From positions 39,409,561 to 39,473,560 of the forward strand of contig NC_088775.1 in the NCBI RefSeq assembly GCF_954871325.1: DNA of 64,000 bases, written 5' to 3'. How positions within the stretch are numbered: position 1 is the first letter of the stretch; each line of letters opens with the position of its first letter. The position numbers and the translations under genes are program-made. The notes beneath the pieces were generated by a model that worked only from the letters and a program-made list of their open reading frames with translations, made no database searches and was not told the DNA's origin. Positions 12,508-24,500 of the stretch are shown one piece after another. This DNA comes from Gordionus sp. m RMFG-2023. Its lineage: Eukaryota > Nematomorpha > Gordioida > Chordodea > Parachordodidae.

Positions 12508-15500
12508 GTTTTGTTAAATAAAATTATATATTTCATTATAGCTTTTTAAAAATATAGACTATTTTTTTGAAAATATTTTACGTTAATTAAATAAGTCATT
12601 AAAGTTTTTTTATTTTAAATAATCTTAAACGTTATTTCCTGATATCGATTTATCATTAGTAAGATATTTTACTATTATACGATGGTATTTGATACTGCTA
12701 TAAATTATATCATATGGATATCCACACAGGAAAATCCGCTCAAATATTTGAAATTTTTTAAAATTATTATACTACAATTTTCAAAACTCAATTTTCATAA
12801 TGATATTCCTTTAAATATAACTCCTTATGTTTATCGCCGGGGTGGCCTAATGGGTTATAATGTATGCTTGAAAACAGAAGGTCCCAGGTTCAATCCTGGT
12901 AATGAATATAAAAATTTTCTGGTTTTTCTTCTATGACTGATGTGTAAAGACATATGGTTAGATGAATTTCGGAGCTTAGAGATGACACCCCGGTCACTGA
13001 CAGGCTTGGACAGCCGGGTGCTAAGGATACTTGTCCAATAAACAAAAATAGGAATATGAAAACTAGGGCGTTCCCTCCAAGCGACGTGCAGGGTGTAGAC
13101 CTCCATTCTGTGAAAAGTAAAATAAAAGTCAAAGCAAAGAAGACAAAGTTAGCAAGTTTGAATATTGGTACACTTAAAGATAAGACGAGAGAATTGGCAT
13201 CAATGTTGAACAAGAGAAAAGTTGATATAACGTGCATACAAGAGACGAAATGGAAAGGTCCGAAAACTTTAATGATTGGATGGTTATAAATTTTACTATA
13301 ATGGAATTCTTAGCAATAGGAATGGTGTCGGCATTATCCTCAGGTGGTAGAAGTCAACAGGATCTCTGATAGACTAATGAAAATAAACTCTGCATTGATC
13401 AATCAATACTACACATTCCTTCAGTATATGTCTCAAACGGATTGCAAAGAAGAAGAGAAAGATGACTTTAGAGCTATCTTTGATGAAGGTGTAATGGAAA
13501 TCCCTAAGGATGATCTAGTCATAATAGGTGGAGACTTGAATCCGCATGTGGGGAAAGCAAGAGACAGCTACAAAAGGCATCATGGTGGTTTTGGATATAG
13601 AGAAAGAAATGATGAAGGAGAGCAAGTACTGAAATTTGTGCAAGCCTTCGACCTTGTCTTAACCAACACCTACTATAGGAAAAAAGACAGTCATTTAATA
13701 ACATATGAAAGTGGTACAAGAAAAACTCAGATAGATTACATGCTTATCTCTCACAGAAAATTAAAAGATGTAATAGACTGCAAAGTCATCCCAGGATAAG
13801 ATATTGCCGCGCAACACAAGCTACTAGTCATAGATTTACACATCACAAATAAATCCACTCAAAACAAGATATTCATCAAATGGGGTAGATTAAAATCAAT
13901 GACAGATGCATTTGCAATCAATACAAACATTGAAACAAAAGATTCCTCACAAGTCAGTGAAAAATGTGGACAGACCTTTCATCCAGATTAATAGACACTA
14001 CCAAATCGACATTAGGCTTGACAAGGGGAGGCAACAAATCATACTAAGAACTATGGTGGTGGAATGAAGAGGTACAAACCACTATACAGGAGAAAAAAAC
14101 CCTATATAAAAATGGTACAAATCCAAAAACTTAGATGACAAGGCAAATTACAAAAAATCCAAGAGAATAGCTACAAAGGCGGTAGCTAGGGCCAAAGCTA
14201 TGGCATATATGACATGTATGAAGAACTACATAATAAAGAAGGGCAAAATAAAATATACAGATTAGCGAGAATTCCAGGGATATAAATGGAGCTCCGAAAG
14301 TAATTAAAAATAAAGATGGGAAATTGATAATAAAGGAAAAAGAAATGAATAGATGGAAAGAATAATTTCAGGAGCTTCTCAACTTTAATCCCCACATACT
14401 ACATCTAGATGAACACTCCCCATGTTAAAACCTTATACAGCAAATAAGAGAACAAGAAATAATAACTGCCTCAAGCATATGAAAAACAACAAAGCTAGGG
14501 GTTCAGATGATATTCCAATAGAAAGCCTTAAAGCTTTAGGAGCCTCACAGAAAATACTGTGAAAAGAAGAGATTCCTCAAAAATGGAAGCAGAGCTATCT
14601 AGTTCCTATCATTAAAAATAAAGGAGATCCACACAATTCTCAAAATTACATAGGCATAAAACTTATGTCACACTCTAAAACTTTACGAAAAAACAATAGA
14701 AAAAAGGTTAAGAGATGGAGAGACTCAGTTTGGCTTTATGCCTGGAAGATCAACAACTGATGCAATCTACGCAATTAGGCAAATGAGCGAAAAATACAGG
14801 GAAAAGAACAAAAAGCTACACACGGTCTTTCTCGATCTAGAAAAGGCCTTTGATAGAATCCCAAGAAAACTTATCTGGTGGGTGCTATGCCACAAAAAGG
14901 TTCCCGAAAAATATATATAAGAATAATAAAGGATATGTATATGGGCCATACAACAATGGTCCGTAGCACAACTGGTACTTCAACAGGCTTCACAAGCCCA
15001 GGGAGTACATCAAGGGTCGGCTCTCAGCCCACTTCTCTTCATTACAGTAATAGATGTATTATCACAGTCTATACCTCAATTAGTCCCGTGGAATATGATA
15101 TTTGCAGATTGTGATACTTGCCGAATCCAAGGATGAAATAGAAGAAAGATTAGCGAGTTGGATGAATATCCTAGAAAAGCACGGACCAAAATTAAACAGA
15201 GGAAAGACGGAATATATGGTGATAGGAGGAGATGAAACAGAGAGCATTGTTATAAATGAATGGCAGATATCGGCAATTAATAGCTGCAAATATTTGGGCT
15301 CCACTATACAACGGCACAATAGAGAAGATAAAGAGTAAAATTAATCAAGGGTGGTTAAAGTGGAGATCTTTATCTGGAGTGCTCTCTGACAAATAAATCC
15401 CACACAAATTGAATGGAAAAATTCACAGTTCCTTAGTACAAACAACTATTCTATATAGTTCGGAAACATGGCCAAGAATCAGACGAGAGAAGTCTACAAA

Positions 15501-18500
15501 CTATATGGGAAAACGTAAAAGAGGAAGGCCAAAACTTGAATGGGGCCATAAAGTTAGAGCCAAGTATAAATTAGATAAAAGAGATAGTATGAATCAAATC
15601 TTAGATATTAAAATATCAAAAATATAGAAGATAAATATACTTTTAAATATAAGCGGCAAAATCATTTATAAAGATTTAAACGGGAATTATTTTAAGCTAA
15701 CCAATAAATATTGTTAAGTAATCTTATGACAAACTTCTTATCCATTAGTAGAGACTAGGGCTTCGGCGCAATCTATGTCAAAATTATCATAAGTATGATA
15801 ATAATGGTTGTATTTGAATTTATGAAATAACATGAGATAACCCAAACACTTACCTAAAGTTATACATTAATAAATTTTTTAAAATATTTTATACTTTTTT
15901 TCTCAAGACTTATTCTAGTATAAAAGTTAATTTTTTCCCCTTGAAGGAGCTTACCACTAGAAAAGGTGAAAGCTAAAGAGAAAAAAAATCTTTTTATGTT
16001 TAAATTATAGATCACATATGTACTCTGAAGATGAAAAAATTTTCGTCAACTGACAAAATTTTAACTTCAGAAAATTACGTCTACCTCTACTCGCAAAAAA
16101 ATTTCATTCACAGCTGATTTAATTATTTAAATTTATTTATATTTTTTAGTATAAAATTAATAACGAGATTTTTATTCAAGAATAATGAATAATCTAAAAT
16201 GCGTTTTAAACTCATTTTTGCAGAACAAAATATTTTTTTTTCAAATGGCGGGACTGGATAGATATAATCATACGTGCATTTTGCTTAGACTTTGAAAGGA
16301 TTAATTCTGCTCTATGAAAAATATCTAATTTGCTGAGAGATATTTGAATTTAGATTAATATTAGTTGCGTTTCATCCTTGAATTCCTAAATTAAAATTTT
16401 AAAAGTCGAGCCAAATTTTATATTCAATATTTTCTGAGATTAACGTGGCACCATCAACTGTTTTGGGAAATGTATTTATGCCAATACATTTTATCATTTC
16501 GAATAATATTCGCTTCATCTTCCTTGTAAACAAATTTTAAAATTAAGGTTATGGTCTATCTAATATTAATGCCATCTTATGAAATAGACTTGTTGATTCT
16601 CTTGTAAAATATTTAGAAAAAATATCCAAGTTTACCCAGGTCCCTTAACTCAGTCTTCAATACCACAAATTAGAAAAGATATAAGCTTGGCAAGAATCTT
16701 AATTCACTAACATGATAAATTTTTGAACATTTTTTTAAAACTTCTTCATAGTGGAATTCCTGTATTCCAAAATAAATAAAAATTTTAGCCCCATAAAAAA
16801 TAAAATAATTATTATATATTATGTAATATTATAAACTTCCTTAATACTTATAGGCCAACGATGGAATATGTTACCTTCGGTACGACGATACAAATCCTGA
16901 AAAAGAGGAGGAAAAATTCTTTTTGGGTATTGAAGAGATGGTGTCTTGGTTAGGTAAATTTTTATCTTAAAATTTATTATTTTGTTTGTTCCTATTTTTC
17001 GAAAGTTTTCTTTAAGTGTTATTCTTCTTTACAAATATTTCCTATGTATTCCGTTGAAAAATTATTAAACTTTTTACTATTGGCCATACCCATATCTGAC
17101 ATTAGTCTCTCTATATAGTTTCGGTAAAGTTAAACAATGTTATGTTCAAAAAGTTCATGTGATCACGAATTGAGATGGGAAAAACGAATGCTCATCACTG
17201 ACACCGTTTTAGGAACGTTATTTTCAAATGGATATAGCAAATGTAATAAGCGGGAAGGCACAGTTAAGCATTTTGTACTAAAGCCCTGAAATGCGCGGGT
17301 TTTAAACTGGAACACCCAGTGGCCTCTACACCTTTTGAGCGATGGAAACAGAATACCCCCTGAAAAGTACCCCTCCTCTCCACCCCTTGAAAAATGTTTT
17401 AAAAAATTTGACACTCATAAATTTCAATTTCATTGCATAAATTTTTAACATATAATATAAATAAAATGTAAAATATATACTATAAAAATATTATTTTTAA
17501 ATTGATAATTTAGATAAATTAAAGGAAGAGAAAGCTAAATAATTTATAATTTCATCAATATTTAATTGTTAAAATAAAAAAAAATTTCCATTGATAAAAT
17601 GGCTAAATTATGAGAAATGGATATACGAAGTCTTGTTTTAATTAATTTAATTTTACTCATGACCCTTTCGGCAATACATGAGGTAGTAGGACTAGGAATG
17701 GTTAATAAATAATTATATAAAATTGTTAAATTAGGGAAAGGAGAAAAATTAAACGAATAATTTTTCCAGGCTGAACCATAAGTCTCAGAATTATCATCAT
17801 CAGAAGAAGAAGAAGCTAAATAATGTATTAGTAAAAATATTTTAATTAAATAAATTTACAATTCTCAGAATCTGACAAATCTTTAGATTCTTTAACCTCT
17901 AGGTCACGAGTAATAATTACATCCCCCATTTAAGCTAGAGATCTGCAAAGTTAGGCCCGGCCCGTATCCGACCAGAGTCCCTAATTCTATTTAAAATAAT
18001 CGGGTTCGGGCCGGGCCGGTAAATTTATTTAAAATAAATTTCGGGTTCGGGCCGGACTGGCAAAACATTTTTAAAAAAAATTTCGGGCCGGGCTTGAAAA
18101 ATTAGGCCCGATGCAGATCACTAATTTTAGCCATCTTATAAATATTTCGAAACTTCAACATTTTAAATGGTAAAATTCACAGATATCCTCGATATCATCT
18201 TTAACATTGGCTTTTCCGCCATTCCCTCTGGTGTAAAAATGATGTTTGATTTAAAAATTTCATTGATTCATCATTAAATCTTTCATTAAACTGCATAATA
18301 ATCAAATCAACTGCAGCAATAACGCACTGGTTTTAAAGCTAAAAAAATAATATATTTAATGATGAAAGTATATATATATATACCCCTCCTTTTTGGATTG
18401 TAATGTTTAAAGTCTGGAACTTTCAAAATCAAACGGTAGATTTCTCTCCTTCATAAAATCTTGTGCCTTTGAAGAAACATCCAAAAATTCAGTGTTATTA

Positions 18501-21500
18501 TATATTAGGATTAAAAAATAATTTAAAACAATTATTTAAATTATACTTCACAAATTAATCAGCAATCTTTTGCCAATTGAATTTGATTTATTGCAAATCC
18601 TATCCTTCAAAATGGTTTGCAATTTTGTACAAGCCAAACTGGTTATTAGGGGTGTACCGATACCACTTTTTGGAGGCAGATCCGATCCGATATTCCCGAT
18701 ATTAAATTATCGGCCGATTACCAATCCGATATCATATCTATATTTGTATTCTGTAAAGATACCAATAGTTTTAATTTTTAATATACTTTTTATTAGTATA
18801 ACATTTATAATTTAACTATACCATAACTTATGTCATTAAATATATTACAATGATCAGTTATAGTTTTTATTCAATTCAATTGGAATTCTTAAAGTATATA
18901 AAATATTTTTATTGTTAAATCACTTTTATATAATAAGTAATAACATTAACCTATATACATAAGTAATAAACAAATTTATTATGAAATTTGAAATAAATAT
19001 TTAAAATAATATTCATTAATATATCGAAGATTTCTTTTTAGTACCAAAATTTCCAATTTACCAAAGGTCAGCCTGCGGCGATGGTAACTGTCAATATCAC
19101 CAGCTTAACTAAAAACAGATTCTGAAGAGATTATCACACACTTTTATAAACAGAATGCGCAAAAAAATAACAATATGGCAGAATGTTTATTAATTAATTA
19201 TTATTATTTTAAAAAAATGATTTTAGATATAACTTTTTTAAAAAATTTTATAACATTTTATTTTTGTTAAAGACGCCATTTTATATCGGTTCGATTCGGA
19301 AAATTTTATAATATTGGTCGGTGACCGATATTATAAAACGGGTGAAATATCGGCCCGATCCGATTAAAAATATCGGTACATCTCTACTTGTTATCAACAA
19401 TAGACTATAGCACTAGCCATTGTGGAAGCGGCAGGATCTTCAGAATCATTTAAATTTATTAAAGCTGCCCTCAAGGCATTATAAAGTATAAAAAAATTTA
19501 CAATAGCATATGACGAGAGCTAGCTTCTATAAATATAAAATAAACATTTTAAATCTACACAAATAAAATAATATTAACGAAATTGTTGCGATTTACTCAA
19601 TACATTACTTTGACATGATTTGAGCACTCATATCTTTTAACACCATTAAAATATATAAAAATCTCGTCTAATATTCCTAAAAAATTACGCAGTTCTTTTA
19701 TTGATTGACATAATTGAACAATGATTAAATTTAATCGATGACAATATCACCAAATAAAAGCTGCTTTTGGCGCCTCCGCTCTAATCAATGCACTCCATTG
19801 ATTCTTCCACTCATGTTTGAGGCGCCATCATAGCTGGTAAATTCATGTAGCCAAGTTTGGATATTATATTCTTTTTAATATCGAGACCAGTTGTATTTCC
19901 CGTACAATATATGTCTATCAGTCTTTCAAGGGGCTTCGTTTCACTATTTTCAACGATAATAGATTTGAATATAATACGTTTTTAATCTCTTATTTTTTTG
20001 TCTCCCTTCTTCTTTCTTTATTTTGTTGTATATACATTTTGAGTACAGGTTCAGAATCTGCAATGAGTTTAATAAGGCATTACTTTGCTATTTGTTCAAT
20101 TTTGAGTAATATTCTTAAAGGCTACTATTTCAAAGCTTTTCTTCAAATTAAGCCCACCATGTCTTTTTCTAATGTGGTCTGTCCATTTATTATCTCTTAT
20201 ATTATGGGATGTGCAATTTTTAACAATTTTTAATTAAGCATTTGTATTTTTTTGGTTAATATTTTTGGATCGACCAAAATTTTTGTCAATACATATTAAA
20301 TTAAATAATAAATGGGGGGGGGGGTCTTATTATTTCATTCATAAACCAGAAATCACTTAGTTATGGATGGATATAGCAAAACAATAAAAAAATTTTTAAA
20401 GTATCCCCACTCTTCGGACCCCCCACCCGTTATAGGGGGCACTGGGAACACCCATCCATTTGTTCTAAAATAATTTAACGCACATGCCCATTAGAAATTA
20501 TTTAACCCCACCCATCTCCCCCACTCCCAAAGTTTGAAAATTATTTGATTAGATGATTTGGCTCTATTATTTTGTTTTAATGGGATTTATAATATTATGG
20601 TTTTTACATGAATATACATAAACAATTTATATCTCCAGGAAAAATAATATAGTAAGATAATTGAGTAGTGGCAAATTACACTTTTGAATAACATCTAGAT
20701 TGCAAGATGGTATAAAATTTTAGAGTCGTGGCCCATGGCACGAATTTTTATAAAAAAAGTTTTAAAATCGACTTGTCTTTTTTTCTTTGATATTATAAAT
20801 GGCTCTTCTGAATAGTAATTTTTAGATTTAAAAAATAAAAATAAGTAAACCTTTAAGCGTATTTTAAAGATATTACCTTATATCAAAATCTATATATTAA
20901 AAAAAACTTATTAATGGTGTCTGGTTTACTTTTCTGACTATAATTCATAATTAAGAACCAAAATTAAGCCTAGTTAGTCTTAGTATAAGGATTTTTTTAA
21001 AACGATATCTTTCAATAATATGACAGAATGCCTGTTAGAGAAAAATATTAGTGTTGCAATAAAATAATAATATAAATTTTTGTGGTATCATCATTTTTTA
21101 TAATCCCGTGTAATTTTTGAACCAAATTTTATACAATTAGTCTTTGATATATATATTCAGCCCAGCCTGTTTCCAAAGCAAAACCCAAATATATATAATT
21201 GAACAACAAACTAAACTATTTATAATATTGAGGAGTGGTTAAATTAAAAACACTACACTCTATGGAATATAACTTCTATCAAATATCAAAATTCATCAAT
21301 AATCTAGTTCAATAATTTTTTTACCCGGCCAGGCCCAAATAAAAATTTTTCAGACGTCCAGTTGGATGGACACAGTAAAATTTTAACTTAAGAAAATGAA
21401 AAGATTTTATGAATAATTAATGATAAACGGGCTTATTGTACTCAAATGATAAGTAAAATGTTGTAGTTTTTTTTAACATATGGTGTAAAAGTCATTAATC

Positions 21501-24500
21501 TTACTAATGGACGATTTGAAAGGATTTATACAGCTGTCCCTTTTTATGGCATCTCTCACTGACAATTTAAGCCTGAATATTAAAATAAAAATCTATTAAT
21601 CAATATTATAATTCTGAAACATAATAAATAAAAATGAGCATTTTAAAACAACTGTTTAAATCATACTTCCGAACAAAACATATTCCTATGATCTTAACAA
21701 TACCATTTTAATAGCTTGGTGTACTTAGTACTTAACCATGTTGTTACTCCTTAATGCTTTCTCGTTATTACATTTTTCAGTCTATAACACCTATCCAAAT
21801 TTGTTACAAAAAATCGGTTGTAAAGCCGTTTGAGAATAACGATCCTAAAACGTCTTTGACCTCATCTTTCCTGCAATAGATTTCATAATCGTTTTATTAT
21901 GCCATTTTTTAACATCCATCTTTTTGTGAGCGCATGAATGTTTTTAAGCATTAAATTGATTTTACTAAACTATTAGAACACTGCAATTCGATTTTTAAAT
22001 CGGCTTGGGACCTAAGAATTAAATTTATAGGCTTATCAAATATGAGCTAATGCTCGAGAAGGCTAAGATAGGATTTTTGACGACTGGAGCTTGACATTTC
22101 CCCCCATATATTCCTTGTCTTTCTTATACCAAATAATACATTAAATCTCTACGCTAATACTTTTATTTTTGAACTCTCACTCAATAAATATATTTTTACA
22201 TTGATATTAATAATGATAATATAAATTTTTCCTACATTCGAAGTAGGCAATTTTTTTACGTGTAGTCAATCACAATACATTATCTCAATTTTCATATTAC
22301 TTACTTAGGCTACACCCCCTACAGGATAACTCATTCATCTGACTACTTCAACCGTCTTTACCTTATGGCCGTCAGACTTATCGAGAAGGGCCTAGCCTAC
22401 GTGTGCCACCAAAGCTCAGATGAAATGAAAGGGTTCGACCCGGCCCCTTCTCCTTGGAAGGATAGGGATGTGGTCATAAATTTGACGCTTTTTGAAGTAA
22501 TTTTCTTATTTCTGTTTGTAACTTCTTTTTTATTTTAACTGGTCATTGTTTACTTTATTTGAATAAGTTGATATAATATAATATCAATAGGTAATGACGT
22601 AGAATTGTTTTTGTGTAAGATAAAATTAATGAATGTGAAAAATATAAAAATAGAATCTAGTGGAAAGGTTAAAGAATAAAGGATTTTAAAAGGAGGATGT
22701 CTAAAAAAGAAAATAGTAAATAAAAACTAGGAAAGAGAAGCGAAGAAAGGAAGCATAATGAGGCATGGTAGATATAAAACTTAGATAAGCTAATAATGGT
22801 GATAGCAAGCCTTTGTCGTAAGAAAAGAGATTCCTTAGGCTGATCGGTTTTTTCAAGAACCGTCTGCCCATTCTTTAAAAAATGAGCCTTGCTATGCGAA
22901 TGGAGCAGGCTATGGGTATGAATGAGAAAATAGGATGTATGGAACTGTTTTTGGTGATTTTCTGGGTTTCTGTGAGGGCGAGGGCAACGATGTAATGGTG
23001 GGATGGTGCATTTGGATCAATGAAGGTCAACTCCCAAACCAGGAGCTGACCCCTTGACCAAGGAATTAAGGACATTCCATCGGTTCTAAAAATACCGTTT
23101 GGTTCCAGTCTAGATGGAATTGCGGATTTGATAGCACGTAATATGATATCATTACATTGGCTTGTAAACAAATATTATATATAAAACATTATCATCTTAT
23201 TTTTTTCAAAAAACATAAGGAAATTTGTAAAATTAATTATAAATAAGACGTCGGAGGGATTTTTTATTTAAAAGTTATCGATATATAAAAAAAATATATA
23301 AATAATGAACAATTATTTTTACTTGATTTATGGGCCATTCCATGTCAAATCGAACTAAAAAACATGGTTTTTGCGGGACTTTGCTATTTAGTTGAAATTT
23401 TATATTCAGGCCTAAAGCAGTATTCAAATTTTAATACCATAGCTCTTATATATTGGTGGGCCAAAGGATGAATATATTTCCTCTAAATTATAGATTTACT
23501 AAAAACCACATAATTTTTTATTTATTTTAGTCTAACTAAGAAATCATAAAAAAATCTGAACCGTTGCATATCTGCAACGTTGACTTTTAGGGGTATAAAG
23601 ATAAGATAAAATTCTATTAGTGCAAAAAATCGAAATATGAATTCATATTTTTAAAATTTATTAACATATTTTATATTTATAAGATACAATTTTGTAATTT
23701 TTATATTTTATGAATTTTTTTTAAACAATCAATATGTATTGGTATTTGACACATGTTACTTATATCTTGTCTGCCTCTGACAAGCTTACAACGTTGCTTT
23801 TTGTTATCGATAATAATGTAACATAATGGCCATAAGAATTTTCAGATGTTTCATTTAGTGAGGAAAATTGATTAGGATGACCTCTACTTGTATTCATCTT
23901 TTTATTTACCAGAGGTTTTCAGAAATATGGTAATTATTATCATCAGGATACACTCGATTCCGTAACTTTCATGAATCTACTACTGTTACATCAATAAAAT
24001 TGCTAAAAAAATTTTACCTCATATATTTATTCTATATCTGATAATGATAAAATTATGCCATGAGAAGAAAAATTGGAAAGAGTGGAATATTAGTCCAGTT
24101 CAACAGCTTTAACGAGACCTCAAGATACGGGTTCCATATATCGAAAAACTATCAAGTAATAGGCTACAACCTTTTGAATCTTACAAACTTAAAAAGAACA
24201 TTGGTAAAATATGGCCCTTAATATCAAATTGGCGTATGCAAGAAAAAAAAGGATAAATTAATTACATAAATTTTTAATATTTTAATAATTTTACGGATCT
24301 CAAAATATGCTTTGTGTTTTCTATTATAATTTATAATTACGAAAAAAATTTGAAAAAAAGGCGAGCGTCCTACTATAGATCAATATAATGGGAACACGTC
24401 TAGCTTATTTTTATTTTCATATTTATCAAATAAAAAGAATAAACCTTCATAAATTGATTTTATTTAATTTAGCGTATATATTTTATTGGAATAAAAATAA

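Larger units (their letters stand above)
12911..15640 (+). mobile_element. RTE-type LINE, plus strand, degraded
   Basis: The 5' region (accccggtcactgacaggct) leads to the endonuclease start [20 protein letters not shown] with QETKWKG (about 13141-13260), then the endonuclease end [17 protein letters not shown]...[12 protein letters not shown], then reverse transcriptase [52 protein letters not shown] and an IFAD active-site remnant, and a tail [12 protein letters not shown]. Several frame changes and stops make it inactive. It inserted in the QARS1 intron between exons a and b, in gene orientation. It is a different lineage from the LINE at 8698-11760. Confidence 0.87.
17317..20444 (-). mobile_element. 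3.1-kb hAT transposon, zinc-finger type, perfect 8-bp TSD
   Basis: Ends CAGTGGCCTCTACACC and (reverse) CAGTGCCCCCTATAACG. The octamer GGAACACC occurs directly on both sides (17309-17316, 20445-20452). The minus strand holds a broken transposase: a zinc-finger start (about 20250-20080, [13 protein letters not shown]) and YDGASNMSG (about 19860-19820), a block typical of ZMYM6/DUF4371-like hAT transposases. Two smaller hAT elements sit inside (17936-18123, 18647-19386). It lies in the QARS1 intron between exons b and c, opposite to the gene. Confidence 0.88.

Noticed and set aside
12283-12549. Open frame with ATG in front of the HIGH motif as a GlnRS start
   Set aside because: The first 17 codons are intron-like and precede a good ttcag acceptor; homologues have a long N-terminal part before this block.
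12836-12910. Functional tRNA gene
   Set aside because: The A and B boxes are present but the acceptor stem does not pair and the anticodon arm is not convincing.
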